NCBI GenBank assembly: GCA_035450685.1
Contig: DAOTNF010000017.1
Span: 1-59,161, forward strand
Direction of reading: 5' to 3'
DNA length: 59,161 bases
Origin: Syntrophosphaera sp035450685
GTDB lineage: Bacteria; Cloacimonadota; Cloacimonadia; Cloacimonadales; Cloacimonadaceae
Shown here one piece after another: positions 17,322 to 26,505 of this stretch; the first letter of the stretch is position 1; each line of letters opens with the position of its first letter. The translations under genes were made by a program, and so were the position numbers. Below the pieces are notes generated by a model that saw nothing but the letters and a program-made list of their open reading frames with translations, was not told the DNA's origin and did not search any database.

Positions 17322-18416
17322 TCAACGCAGCAGCTTTTGCACAGCCATAACTACCGGCAGAGAACCGCGTTCCACCTCGGAACGTATTTGGGGCAAGAGC
17401 GCCTTGACATCCGGATCGTTGTGAAAGCGGTTCAGCACCGCTTCCGTGAGCAATGTCTCAAACCAGTTGATCACCTGGCTTTGACGCCGCTCGTCAAAGA
17501 CGCCGTTTAACCTGCCTTGTTCTGTGAACCTGGAGACAGCCGACCATATTTCGCTTAATCCGGTCTTCTGGATAGCTGAACAGGTCATGGCTTTGGTGGT
17601 CCAGCCTCTGGTCGCGTTCCGCAGGTAGTGCAGGGCGTTGTTGAGTTCGCGGCAAGCCAGTTCGGCTGCCTGGATGTTGTCTCCATCCGCCTTGTTGACC
17701 ACCACCAGGTCAGCCAGTTCCATGATCCCTTTCTTGATTCCCTGCAGTTCATCGCCTGCTCCGGCTATCTGCATCAAGAGGAAAAAGTCCACCATGGAGC
17801 GCACCGTTACTTCGGATTGGCCCACGCCCACTGTCTCGATCAGGATCACGTCATAACCCGCGGCTTCACAAATCAGGATGGATTCCCTTGTCTTGCGTGC
17901 CACCCCGCCCAGGGCACCGCCGCTGGGGGAAGGCCGGATAAAACTGTTGGGATGCCTGCTGAGCTCTTCCATGCGGGTCTTGTCGCCCAGGATACTGCCT
18001 TTGGAAAGGCTGCTGCTTGGGTCGATTGCCAAAACCGCCACCTTATGGCCCTGCTCCAGCAGCCACAGCCCAAAGCTCTCGATAAAGGTGCTTTTACCGG
18101 CACCCGGCACTCCAGTGATGCCAATCCGGATCGAGTCCGTTGATCCGGGCAGAAGCCGTCGAATCAGCTCCTGCCCCAGATCAAAGTGTTTGGACGAATT
18201 GCTTTCGATGAGGGTAATCGCCTTGGCCAACAAGGTTCTGTTGCCTTGCCTGACCCCATCCGTCAGGGCATCGAGGTCGGGAAAGCGCGCAGCAACTGGA
18301 CGGTGCGGGGCTTTGACTACCCTGGCGTTGGAGCTGGCAGCCCCTTTCACCCGGCTGGCAAACTCCTTGCCCGCATCGTCTGGAGCCCACTCTGGCTTAC
18401 GGTCTTTATTCACCAA
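17322..18416 (-). CDS. meaB: MeaB/ArgK-type GTPase, methylmalonyl-CoA mutase chaperone
   Basis: 364 aa. G3E-family P-loop GTPase that loads and protects the B12 cofactor of methylmalonyl-CoA mutase. Walker A GVPGAGKST lies near residues 100-108, DPSSSLSKGSILGDK near 132-146, the switch segment IETVGVGQSE near 194-203, and the guanine-specifying NKAD near 241-244. The start is uncertain: TTG at 18416 directly follows the mutB stop, and a GTG three bases further sits at a better distance from AGGGA. An unusual basic N-terminal tail of about 45 residues precedes the conserved part. It is the last gene of the pgk-mutA-mutB-meaB operon. Confidence 0.95.
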   Translation of the reverse strand: MVNKDRKPEWAPDDAGKEFASRVKGAASSNARVVKAPHRPVAARFPDLDALTDGVRQGNRTLLAKAITLIESNSSKHFDLGQELIRRLLPGSTDSIRIGITGVPGAGKSTFIESFGLWLLEQGHKVAVLAIDPSSSLSKGSILGDKTRMEELSRHPNSFIRPSPSGGALGGVARKTRESILICEAAGYDVILIETVGVGQSEVTVRSMVDFFLLMQIAGAGDELQGIKKGIMELADLVVVNKADGDNIQAAELACRELNNALHYLRNATRGWTTKAMTCSAIQKTGLSEIWSAVSRFTEQGRLNGVFDERRQSQVINWFETLLTEAVLNRFHNDPDVKALLPQIRSEVERGSLPVVMAVQKLLR

Positions 18417-20549
18417 TCAATTCCCTGTTGAGGCAAGCTTCTCCATCAGGAGGGTGGCAGCTTCCGGGAGTTTTGTTCCGGGACCGAATATAGCCGCCGC
18501 TCCATGGGTAAGCAGAAAGTCATAATCCTGCTGGGGAATGACGCCACCAACCACGATCATGATATCCGGTCTGCCCAGTTTTTTCAGCTCTTCCACCAGT
18601 TGGGGAAGCAAGGTCTTATGACCGGCGGCCAGGGAGCTCATGCCAATGATATGCACATCGTTTTCGACAGCCTGCCTGGCGGTCTCTTCCGGGGTCTGAA
18701 ACAGAGGCCCCATATCCACATCAAAGCCCATATCGGCATAGGCTGTGGCAACCACCTTGGCTCCGCGGTCGTGGCCATCCTGTCCCATTTTGGCAACCAA
18801 AATGCGGGGCCGGCGGCCTTCCTGCTCGGCGAACTGGTCTGTAAGAGCCCTTACTTTTTCGATTTCATCCATTTTAGCGTACTCACTGCTATAAACGTTG
18901 TTAATCAGCTTGATTGATGCCTGATGGCGTCCGAAGACCTTTTCCATCGCATCGGATATCTCACCCAGGGAAGCTCTGGCCCTGGCTGCGTCTATCGCCA
19001 GCTCAAGCAGATTGCCGGATTTGTCTTCCGCGGCTTTGGTGATAGCTGCCAGGCAAGCCTGGACCTTGAGGTCGTCACGCTCGGAGCGAAGCTTGTTCAG
19101 CCTGGCGATCTGCGCTTCACGCACGGCGGTGTTGTCAACTTCGAGGAACTCCATGGGATCCTCTTTCTCCAGGCGATACTTGTTCACACCCACGATGCAG
19201 TCTTCGCCTGAATCAATATGTGCCTGACGCCGGGCGGCCGCTTCCTCAACCCGCATCTTGGGCAGTCCGGTGTTTATCGCCTTGGCCATACCTCCCAGTT
19301 TCTCCACTTCCATGATGTGTCCCCAGGCTTTGCGCATGATTGAATCTGTCAGTGATTCCAGGTAGTAGGAGCCAGCCCAGGGGTCTATCACCTTGGTCAC
19401 ATAGGTTTCGTGCTGAAGGTGGAGCTGGGTGTTGCGGGCAATGCGCGCGCTGAAATCGGTTGGCAAGGCGATGGCCTCATCCAGAGAGTTGGTGTGCAGG
19501 GACTGTGTGTGCCCCATGGTGGCGGCCAATGCTTCGAGGCAGGTGCGGGTCACGTTGTTGAAAGGATCCTGCTCGGTCAGGCTCCAGCCGGATGTTTGCG
19601 AGTGAGTGCGCAGAGCGAGGCTCTTGGGATTCCTGGGGTCGAAGGTGTTGATTATCTTGGCCCAAAGCACTCTGGCAGCCCTCAGTTTAGCAACTTCCAT
19701 GAAGTAGTTCATCCCTTCAGCCCAGAAGAAAGAAAGACGGGGAGCGATGACATCGATGTCGATGCCCGCTTTGATCGCCGTCCGGACATACTCCCAACCA
19801 TCTGCCAGGGTATAAGCCATTTCCAGGTCAGCGGTGGCTCCTGCTTCGTGCATATGATATCCGGAGATGCTGATACTGTTGAATTTGGGCATCTTCTGCG
19901 ATGTGTAGCGGAAGATATCCGCAATAATGCGCATCGACGCCTCCGGAGGATAGATGTAGGTGTTGCGCACCATGTATTCTTTGAGAATATCATTTTGGAT
20001 GGTGCCGTTCAGCAATTCAGTGCTTACGCCCTGTTCTTCCGCGGCCACTATGTAGAAGGCCATGATGGGAATCACAGCGCCATTCATGGTCATGGACACA
20101 CTCATCTTATCAAGGGGTATCTTGTCGAACAGGATTTTCATATCCAATATGCTGTCCACCGCCACACCAGCCTTGCCGACATCACCTATCACCCGGGGAT
20201 GATCTGAATCGTAGCCCCTGTGGGTGGCAAGGTCAAAGGCAATGGAAAGCCCCTTCTGCCCCATGGCAAGGTTGCGGCGGTAGAAAGCGTTGCTTTCTTC
20301 CGCGGTGGAAAAGCCCGCATACTGGCGAATCGTCCAGGGCCTTTGCACATACATCGAAGGATAGGGTCCGCGCAGATAGGGTGGGATGCCGGAAAGGTAA
20401 TCCAGATGCTGCAGATCCTCCAGATCAGCAGTTGTGTAAAGAGGCTTGACCTCGATCTGTTCGTTGGTCTTCCAGGCGTTGCGAGAAACCTCCTGCTTTT
20501 TGCCGGAGCATTTGAACTCGGGGTTTATCTTGGTGAAATCTGGATTCAT
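18417..20549 (-). CDS. mutB: methylmalonyl-CoA mutase, large (catalytic, B12-binding) subunit
   Basis: 710 aa. It interconverts succinyl-CoA and (R)-methylmalonyl-CoA using adenosylcobalamin, the central step of propionate formation or oxidation. The N-terminal TIM barrel carries the CoA/substrate segments (YAGFSTAEESNAFYR, LSIAFDLATHRGYDSDH, SISGYHMHEAGAT). The C-terminal domain (about 578-710) has the cobalamin lower-ligand motif DxHxxG as Asp591-Gly-His593-Asp-Arg-Gly596, plus GMSSLAAGH and VVGGVIP. GGAGG precedes the ATG, which overlaps the mutA stop by 4 nt. Confidence 0.97.
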   Translation of the reverse strand: MNPDFTKINPEFKCSGKKQEVSRNAWKTNEQIEVKPLYTTADLEDLQHLDYLSGIPPYLRGPYPSMYVQRPWTIRQYAGFSTAEESNAFYRRNLAMGQKGLSIAFDLATHRGYDSDHPRVIGDVGKAGVAVDSILDMKILFDKIPLDKMSVSMTMNGAVIPIMAFYIVAAEEQGVSTELLNGTIQNDILKEYMVRNTYIYPPEASMRIIADIFRYTSQKMPKFNSISISGYHMHEAGATADLEMAYTLADGWEYVRTAIKAGIDIDVIAPRLSFFWAEGMNYFMEVAKLRAARVLWAKIINTFDPRNPKSLALRTHSQTSGWSLTEQDPFNNVTRTCLEALAATMGHTQSLHTNSLDEAIALPTDFSARIARNTQLHLQHETYVTKVIDPWAGSYYLESLTDSIMRKAWGHIMEVEKLGGMAKAINTGLPKMRVEEAAARRQAHIDSGEDCIVGVNKYRLEKEDPMEFLEVDNTAVREAQIARLNKLRSERDDLKVQACLAAITKAAEDKSGNLLELAIDAARARASLGEISDAMEKVFGRHQASIKLINNVYSSEYAKMDEIEKVRALTDQFAEQEGRRPRILVAKMGQDGHDRGAKVVATAYADMGFDVDMGPLFQTPEETARQAVENDVHIIGMSSLAAGHKTLLPQLVEELKKLGRPDIMIVVGGVIPQQDYDFLLTHGAAAIFGPGTKLPEAATLLMEKLASTGN

Positions 20550-22444
20550 TTTGCCACCTCCATCAGTTCTGCCATCTGGCTTAAGACGCTAACCACATCC
20601 GCTTTGACATGGATGAACAGGTTTATTCCCTGCTGCTTATATGTTTCAACCATGTCCTTGGGATATCCGGCCAGGATCATGGGACAGCCTGGCAGTTTGG
20701 AGCAAAGTTCGGGCACCAGAGAGGGATAGTTGTCGTCTGTGGAGCAGATACAGAACGCTGCCGCACCCGAAGCCAAAGCTGCTTCAACCGCATCCTGGGC
20801 TTGCGTGAAACCGGAGGGAGAAATTACCTCCAATCCTCCCACCTGGAAGAAACCTGTGGCAAAATCCGACCTGGCTTTGTATTCGGACAGAGAGCCCATA
20901 TTGAGCAGGAAGACCTTTTTGTTAGCAAGGGTGTTAGCTATTCTTTGCCGCAGGTCTTCAAAAGTTGTCGTCACACGCAATTTGGGCAGAGCCCCCGCTT
21001 CCAGGGCCACGGCAGGATTGTTATTGACGTGGGCAGCTTCCGTTTGCGGATAGTTTACCTCTTCCAGAGGATTGGCATACATATTTGCACCAACATACAC
21101 ATCCTTGCGAGTTCGCGCCGCGCTGATGCGTGCATTTGCCACTTCGGCAATCATGGCGTGAACCTTGCCAGCGCGCAAAGCTTTGATCATGCCTTGCCCG
21201 GCTTCCAGTTCCTGCATCAGCTTCCAGGCGGGGTCTGCCAGTTCGCCTGTGAGGTATTCGATATAATAACAACCTCCGGCAGGGTCTATCACCTTGTCAA
21301 GGTGCGCTTCCTCTTTTAGGATAAGTTGTTGGTTGCGCGCCAGACGCCGGGCTGTCTCGTCACCTTCAAGCAGCAGATTGTTGAACGGTTCAATTTGTAG
21401 GCTGTCCACGCCGCCAATTACACCGGCAAAACCCTCTGTGGTGGTTCTCAACAGGTTCACATAGATATCCAGCCTGCTCTTGTTGAAGCTGGCGGTCTTG
21501 CCATGGATCCAAATCTTTTGGGATTCCTCATTGCCTCCGAAGGCTTTAATCAGCTCTGACCAAAGCAAACGGAAGGCTCGCACTTTTGCTATCTCCATAA
21601 AGAGGTTTGATCCCAGGCTCAACTGCACCTGAAATCTCGGCGCGATCTGATCTATTGTGTATCCTGACTGCTGCAAACCCTGGATGTATCCAACGGCTGT
21701 AGATAACAAGAATCCCAGTTCTTGTGCAGAAGAAGCGCCAGCGTTTTCATACACGCTACCTGCCAGTGACAAGACCCGGACTCCCGGAGCTTTTTCCACA
21801 GCCCATTTAAAGCTTTGCAACAGCAAACCCCAGGTTTCTTCCAAACCCTGGCTCAGATATCCTTTGCGGGCAAGTTCAGAGCTCACGTCAAAGCCAACGC
21901 CTGCCTTGATATTCCCCAGATCTTTACCTTGGGAACGCAGATATTCTTCCAGCAGCGGAAGAAATCCATGGTCATCAATATCCAACTGCGCAAACAGCGG
22001 AGCAATGCTCAGGTCCACTCCCGCAAATGCAGCTTTCATGTCTTCGATGGTCTTAAGCGACACTCCCCGCGGGTGGTCATCATTTTTTAACTGAAGGGTG
22101 ATTGCCGTAAGGCCATTATTCAAATCTGCCAGCAGTTGTTTATTCAGGGTTTTCAGATCGGGTTCATCATAGCTTTGCGCGACCAGCCAGGCATCAGCCA
22201 GGAAACGTTGCGGGTCGCTGCCACGGACGTAAGGCACCTGGCCTGGCGAGGAGTTCAGCCAGGTCAGCGATTCCAGGTCCTCTTTGCGGTAGATCGGTTT
22301 GAGCCTGATACCTTCATAGGTGTTTGTAAACATCGCCTTGTCAAAGTCGGCGCCTTTCAGGCTCTCTTCAACCAACCGCCGCCATTGTTCATAACTGGGA
22401 GGAGGAAACTCCTCCAGCAGGTCCAGTTCTTTATCCAAATCCAT
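20546..22444 (-). CDS. mutA: methylmalonyl-CoA mutase, small (non-catalytic) subunit
   Basis: 632 aa. Homologous to MutB, with recognisable barrel segments (LTWLNSSPGQVPYVRG, FQVQLSLGSNLFMEIAKVRA, AHLDKVIDPAGGCYYIE). The C-terminal cobalamin-type domain lacks the DxHxxG motif: the matching region reads NMGSLSEYKARSDFA. That is normal for the beta subunit of heterodimeric mutases. It has AGGAG 8 nt before the ATG, lies 15 nt after the pgk-like gene and overlaps mutB by 4 nt. Confidence 0.95.
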   Translation of the reverse strand: MDLDKELDLLEEFPPPSYEQWRRLVEESLKGADFDKAMFTNTYEGIRLKPIYRKEDLESLTWLNSSPGQVPYVRGSDPQRFLADAWLVAQSYDEPDLKTLNKQLLADLNNGLTAITLQLKNDDHPRGVSLKTIEDMKAAFAGVDLSIAPLFAQLDIDDHGFLPLLEEYLRSQGKDLGNIKAGVGFDVSSELARKGYLSQGLEETWGLLLQSFKWAVEKAPGVRVLSLAGSVYENAGASSAQELGFLLSTAVGYIQGLQQSGYTIDQIAPRFQVQLSLGSNLFMEIAKVRAFRLLWSELIKAFGGNEESQKIWIHGKTASFNKSRLDIYVNLLRTTTEGFAGVIGGVDSLQIEPFNNLLLEGDETARRLARNQQLILKEEAHLDKVIDPAGGCYYIEYLTGELADPAWKLMQELEAGQGMIKALRAGKVHAMIAEVANARISAARTRKDVYVGANMYANPLEEVNYPQTEAAHVNNNPAVALEAGALPKLRVTTTFEDLRQRIANTLANKKVFLLNMGSLSEYKARSDFATGFFQVGGLEVISPSGFTQAQDAVEAALASGAAAFCICSTDDNYPSLVPELCSKLPGCPMILAGYPKDMVETYKQQGINLFIHVKADVVSVLSQMAELMEVAK

Positions 22445-22459
22445 CTTAATCTCCTGATA

Positions 22460-23740
22460 TCACTTGCTTGATTGTTCCAGCAAGGCCTGAACGGGTTTCA
22501 TTCCATAGGGCGATCCCTGCACGATGGCATCCAGAACCGCGCCGCCTCCGGTGAAGAAATAATAGTTGAGATCGTTGGCAGCTTTGGTAAAGATACCGGG
22601 CAGGTTTTCACGGAATTCCTGGATTGTGTCTCCCCCGCCAAAGAGCTTCATAGCGGCTTTGTTCTTATCGATCAGGGAATACATGCTTTTCGTCCCTTCT
22701 GTGAATAAAGCCGTATATCCCATCACAGCATTGACAAAAATCGTGCTGGCTGAAGCTATGATCTTGCTGATATCTTCATCGGCGAAAGATTCCGGGGCGG
22801 CATCCAAAACATAGTTCAGTTCGGTGCCGGGTTTAAGGTCTTTCAAGCTGCGCATCCGCCAGTTTTCGGCATTATCAAAACTGTCCGACTCGATGATGAA
22901 TGGCAATTCAACCAGGCGGTCTTCATATCCGGCAATATCCTTGATAAACTGGGAAGCCAGTTGCAGATCGTCATCTCCAACTCCTTTGATCTTGACTTGA
23001 TACTTCACAGCCAGATAAGCGTTGTACAGCACCCCGCCCAGAATAAGCTTGTCGCTGATCTTGATAAGCGAGGAAAGCGGGCCTATCTTGGTGTCGAACT
23101 TCGAACCTGCCACCACGGAGACCAGAGGCTTGCTGGGCGCAAAAACCTTGGCCAGGTTGGCTATTTCCTTCAGCATCAAGAGCCCTGCGTAAGAGGGCAG
23201 ATATCTGGTGATGTGATATGTGGAGGCATGGGGCTGCCAAGAGCCAAAAGCGTCGTTGACATACAGATCAGCATATCCAGCCAGTTGTTTCGCGAACTGG
23301 TCTGCTGAATCGTCCTTAGCCTCCTCCCCCTTGAACCAGCGAGTGTTGGGCAGATAAACAAAATCCACCTGCCGGGACTTCAAGGCGTCAATCGCTGGAG
23401 CCAGTGGCGACAGATCTGTAATACCTTCAGTCCCTTGGGCGGAGCAGTTTGGAACCAACCCCTTAAGCTGAAGTTTCTGCTCCAGATAACTGACAATCGG
23501 GTTAACCGCTTCACCATCGGTAATGTTGATCATGCCAGTCTTTTTGTCTAAAGGTCGCCCTACGTGGGTCATTATGACGGGCAGGCCGCCTTGTTTATAA
23601 ATATGCAACAGGGTGGGAATGGTCGCGTCAATACGCATGGTGTCTTTGATCTTTCCTTTTTTAACCACGTTGTGGTCCATACGGATCAGAACAATCTTAT
23701 TGCGCAGATCAGCCAGTTGGAAACTCGGTACGGTGCTCAT
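22460..23740 (-). CDS. pgk: phosphoglycerate kinase, divergent
   Basis: 426 aa. Both PGK domains are recognisable. The substrate and nucleotide residues RxDxN (Arg20, Asp22, Asn24), THVGRP (58-63), NTRWFKGEE (Arg134), Lys214 and Lys218, GGGD (368-371) and TGGGA (397-401) are kept. Two usually invariant motifs are changed: the RAH segment that gives a 3-phosphoglycerate-binding arginine reads Gln169-Pro-His171, and NGPMGVFE reads NAVMGYTALF from residue 337. It could be a working but unusual glycolytic PGK or a PGK-like protein with another role. AGGAGG lies 9 nt before the ATG. It is the first gene of the mutase operon (15 nt before mutA), which is not a standard context. Confidence 0.85.
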   Translation of the reverse strand: MSTVPSFQLADLRNKIVLIRMDHNVVKKGKIKDTMRIDATIPTLLHIYKQGGLPVIMTHVGRPLDKKTGMINITDGEAVNPIVSYLEQKLQLKGLVPNCSAQGTEGITDLSPLAPAIDALKSRQVDFVYLPNTRWFKGEEAKDDSADQFAKQLAGYADLYVNDAFGSWQPHASTYHITRYLPSYAGLLMLKEIANLAKVFAPSKPLVSVVAGSKFDTKIGPLSSLIKISDKLILGGVLYNAYLAVKYQVKIKGVGDDDLQLASQFIKDIAGYEDRLVELPFIIESDSFDNAENWRMRSLKDLKPGTELNYVLDAAPESFADEDISKIIASASTIFVNAVMGYTALFTEGTKSMYSLIDKNKAAMKLFGGGDTIQEFRENLPGIFTKAANDLNYYFFTGGGAVLDAIVQGSPYGMKPVQALLEQSSK

Positions 23741-23838
23741 TGGGGAGCCTCCTTATTCTTATATTTATTATGTTATTTCTCGTTTTTCACTTTATCAGAA
23801 ATGCGTTGTCTATAAGTTTCATAGACAGGCGCAACTCG

Positions 23839-24336
23839 TCAAGGTTTTTCTCTTACCCCACGGCGAAAATCCCAGGGGGCAATGGGTTTCGCGTCTGACC
23901 ACAACCCCTTTCTTTGCCTTCTCGCCTTTGTTTCCAGGGACTTTAAAACGGGGCTTTTATTATATTTATACTGCCAGGCCAGGCCAGCTTTCAGCAGTTC
24001 GTGATTCAGGTTCTTTCCCCCGGGAGTGATTACTGTTCCCAGATATCTTCCATACCGGTCGCGCTTTTCGTATCTGACTTTTACAGTTTTTCTGAATACG
24101 AGGTCGGAGGTAAACTTGCGAGCCACGTTGCCAAAAGCCTGGTTCTTTTCGGGACAATCGATACCATCCAGACGAATCCTGTATTGCTTTTTCGCTTTTA
24201 GCACCGTGATGGTATCCCCGTCCTGGATGGAAACAACCTCCCCCTTGATGCTTTTGCTGTATAGCAAAGAGCCAACAAACAAGCTGACAGCAAGCACCAG
24301 GATCTTGGCCAGTAATCTCTTATAATCATTTTTCAT
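23839..24336 (-). CDS. secreted or membrane-anchored thermonuclease-family nuclease
   Basis: 165 aa from the ATG at 24336. A longer frame starts at a TTG (24357) but lacks a ribosome site. Residues 1-26 are a signal peptide or anchor (MKNDYKRLLAKILVLAVSLF...). The rest is a staphylococcal-nuclease OB-fold: DGDTITV (metal-site Asp), YRIRLDGIDCPE (catalytic Arg), the EKRDRYGRYLG segment (catalytic Glu/Arg equivalents) and NHELLKAGLAW. It should degrade DNA or RNA outside the cytoplasm, perhaps for nucleotide scavenging. Single gene, upstream of the pgk operon. Confidence 0.88.
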   Translation of the reverse strand: MKNDYKRLLAKILVLAVSLFVGSLLYSKSIKGEVVSIQDGDTITVLKAKKQYRIRLDGIDCPEKNQAFGNVARKFTSDLVFRKTVKVRYEKRDRYGRYLGTVITPGGKNLNHELLKAGLAWQYKYNKSPVLKSLETKARRQRKGLWSDAKPIAPWDFRRGVREKP

Positions 24337-24583
24337 GCATGCACACAAATTCGACAAGCGGCAAATGTCAAATGAATTCTCTAACTACAAGGTAGTTAGC
24401 CCAATCAGATGAGATTTTGGTTTCAAAATTCTACATGTAATCAAGATCAGATTTTCAGGATATTTACTAATCAAACCACCCCATCGGATCGTTGCCAATC
24501 TGTTGAGGACACCGATGGTCGGGATGACTCAGTATATAACTTGGTGGACTTGTTTAGGGGGCTCCATTTCCACCTTTCCACGG

Positions 24584-24785
24584 TTTTATCGTAGCACCTA
24601 TATATTATGAGGGGGGATGGTCCTCATTTGCATCACCCTCTCCGGCGTGGGTCTTCCTGGGGTCAACCTTATAATTTATAAGGATGACCTAAGGATGATG
24701 ACCCCAAAGCCAGTAGCAGCAAAGGAGGGCGGTATGAAGGAGTTTGCGGATTATATCGGTTTAATAATGCGGTTGTCAAGTAATA
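24584..24785 (+). repeat. R1 repeat copy C (longest form of the element)
   Basis: Carries the full unit: TTTATCGTAGCACCTATATA, a G-rich tract, CCTCATTTGCATCACC, the 29-nt inverted repeat (24661-24689, with TTATAA at the centre), TAAGGATGATG, CAGTAGCAGCAAAGG, AGGGCGGT and ATG at 24734. The frame from that ATG runs 24 codons (24734-24808). Its first 16 residues (MKEFADYIGLIMRLSS) are nearly those of copy F (MKDIAECIGLIMRLSS). It sits between two genes on the minus strand. Confidence 0.88.
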
Positions 24786-24812
24786 GATGTTGGTTTTTTC
24801 CGGGCTGAGTGG

Positions 24813-24985
24813 TCGTTTCGAAAAGACTGGATCACGGCTCGCAGGCCGTGATGACACAGCTTTGTGTCTGGAATGCTTTGTTTCGGGGTTTGGTGGTTGT
24901 TTCTAAAAGACTGGATCACGGACCACACGTTTCACGCAGATATACGCGGATTAAAGGCGCAGATGCCGCGGATTGTGGCTTGAGG
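24813..24985 (-). repeat. R2 repeat copy C (inverted, partly duplicated)
   Basis: R2 on the minus strand, touching the end of R1 copy C. AAAAGACTGGATCACGG occurs twice in direct orientation (about 24823 and 24916). The first is part of a short perfect hairpin ATCACGGC...GCCGTGAT. The TCCGCG-type run lies at 24931-24977 on the opposite strand to the copy at 14.4 kb, which shows that the element was inverted as a unit. Confidence 0.7.
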
Positions 24986-25006
24986 GCTTAGCCACTGAAT
25001 GCAGCA

Positions 25007-25034
25007 AGCCCTTCTTCCATCAGGAAAAAGGGCT
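25007..25034 (-). terminator. hairpin after the sulfur amino acid lyase gene
   Basis: AGCCCTT (25007-25013) and AAGGGCT (25028-25034) pair, with TTCC/GGAA inside and an ATCA loop. It lies 28-55 nt past the stop of the minus-strand lyase gene. The U tract is poor, so termination is plausible, not certain. Confidence 0.5.
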
Positions 25035-25061
25035 GCATACATACTGAATTGAACTTGGGTT

Positions 25062-26231
25062 CTACAAACCCAATTCCAAATCCGCTATAAGGTCGTCCAC
25101 GTTTTCGATGCCTACTGAATATCTCACCAGATCGTCAGTGATACCCGCGGCAAGCTTGGCTTCGCTCGAGACCTTGGCGTGTGTCATGGAAGCGGGATGC
25201 TGGATCAGTGTTTCCACGCCACCCAAAGAGACGGCCAAAGCAGCCAGTTTGACGCTGTTCATAAGCTTCTTGCCAGCTTCCAATCCACCTTTCAGGCCAA
25301 AGGAGATCATCGCTCCCGGCCCCTTTTGCTGCCTCTGGGCAAGTTCGTATTGAGGGTGGGATTTTAGCCCCGGATATCTAACCCAGGCCACTGCCGGATG
25401 TGCTTCCAGATATTCTGCGATCTTTTGCGCGTTGGCCTGAGCGCGTTCCATCCTCAACGAGAGAGTCTTGATGCCACGGATTACCAGATATGCCTGATGC
25501 GGATCCATGTTGGGCCCCATGGTGGTCATCACATTATACAGTAACTTGTGGTCCTCCGCGGTCTTGGTGACGATTACCCCACCCACAACATCCGCGTGTC
25601 CATTGATGAACTTGGTGACAGAATGAAGCACTACATCCGCGCCCAGTTCCAGGGGATTTTGCAGATAAGGCGAGCAGAACGTGTTGTCCACCACCAGTTT
25701 GATTCCGTGCTTGGCAGCGATTTTGGCGCAAGCGGAAATATCAGTAATGCTAATGGTGGGATTCGCGGGTGTCTCAACATAGAGAACTTTTGTATTTGGC
25801 TTTATAGCGGCTTCCACAAGGTCCAGTCTGCTGGTGTCCAGAAAAGTTGATTCCACACCAAAGCGGGACATGTGTTTCTCCAAAAGAGTCCTGGATGCGC
25901 CATATACCGCAGCTGCGGATACGATATGGCTTTGTGAATCCAGAAAACCCATATAGACCGTCGATACAGCTCCCATACCGCTTCCGCAGGCTATTCCGCC
26001 TGCTCCTCTCTCCAATTCGGCCATGGCATTTTCCAAATGCCTGATGGTGGGATTTCCCAATCTGGTGTAGATATAGCCAGGATTTTCCCCGGCGAAACAG
26101 GCTGCTCCATCATCCGCGTCACTAAAGGCGAAGGTGGATGTTTGGTAAATGGGCGGCGTTACAGATTTATACTGGTCTTGCGCCTGGCCCGCATGAACTT
26201 GCAGTGTATCAAATTTCTTGCTTTTGCTCAT
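25062..26231 (-). CDS. PLP-dependent sulfur amino acid lyase (methionine gamma-lyase / cystathionine gamma-lyase family)
   Basis: 389 aa, full length for the Cys/Met-metabolism PLP family. The cofactor lysine is Lys207 in HSVTKFING; the phosphate-binding YTRLGNP segment is at 55-61 and the ring-binding Asp is Asp182 in VDNTF. Methionine gamma-lyases usually have Cys two residues after the active-site Tyr; here Tyr110 is followed by Gly-Ala-Ser, so specificity is open between methionine gamma-lyase, cystathionine gamma-lyase and gamma-synthase. As a gamma-lyase it would yield 2-oxobutyrate, a source of propionyl-CoA for the nearby mutase operon. GAGG lies 6 nt before the ATG. Monocistronic, with a hairpin downstream. 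Confidence 0.88.
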   Translation of the reverse strand: MSKSKKFDTLQVHAGQAQDQYKSVTPPIYQTSTFAFSDADDGAACFAGENPGYIYTRLGNPTIRHLENAMAELERGAGGIACGSGMGAVSTVYMGFLDSQSHIVSAAAVYGASRTLLEKHMSRFGVESTFLDTSRLDLVEAAIKPNTKVLYVETPANPTISITDISACAKIAAKHGIKLVVDNTFCSPYLQNPLELGADVVLHSVTKFINGHADVVGGVIVTKTAEDHKLLYNVMTTMGPNMDPHQAYLVIRGIKTLSLRMERAQANAQKIAEYLEAHPAVAWVRYPGLKSHPQYELAQRQQKGPGAMISFGLKGGLEAGKKLMNSVKLAALAVSLGGVETLIQHPASMTHAKVSSEAKLAAGITDDLVRYSVGIENVDDLIADLELGL

Positions 26232-26438
26232 GTTATCCTCTTAATCTTTTTTATGACAGGCTATGGCCCAAGCCTTTTCTGTCAATGCCAATCTTAACTG
26301 CAGACCAAGCGCAATTTGAAACCATGATCCCGGTTTTGGCATCATTGCAGATTATGCCATTAGCTATTGGAACTTGATTTTGAGGTATAGGCAAATAGGT
26401 GAAAAACAAGCTTTCAAGCCAGATTTATCCAGTTTTTC

Positions 26439-26444
26439 TTGACA
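26439..26444 (+). promoter_or_regulatory. -35-like TTGACA before the dehydrogenase operon
   Basis: Perfect TTGACA 62 nt before the preferred start at 26506, preceded by a T-rich run. No good -10 follows at 16-18 nt. Its position argues against a start at the TTG of 26446, which would lie inside the promoter spacer. Confidence 0.35.
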
Positions 26445-26505
26445 TTTGGCGGCGGCGCAGCTTTTTGAACAAAAAACATTCGCATCCGAAGGAGATTTTC
26501 AGAGA

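Noticed and set aside
23741..23838. Cobalamin riboswitch upstream of the mutase operon
   Set aside because: The gap is only 98 bp and no B12-box-like sequence or suitable folding pattern was seen.
26446..26505. Upstream TTG start of the large dehydrogenase subunit
   Set aside because: No ribosome site, and it falls within the spacer of a TTGACA promoter-like element.
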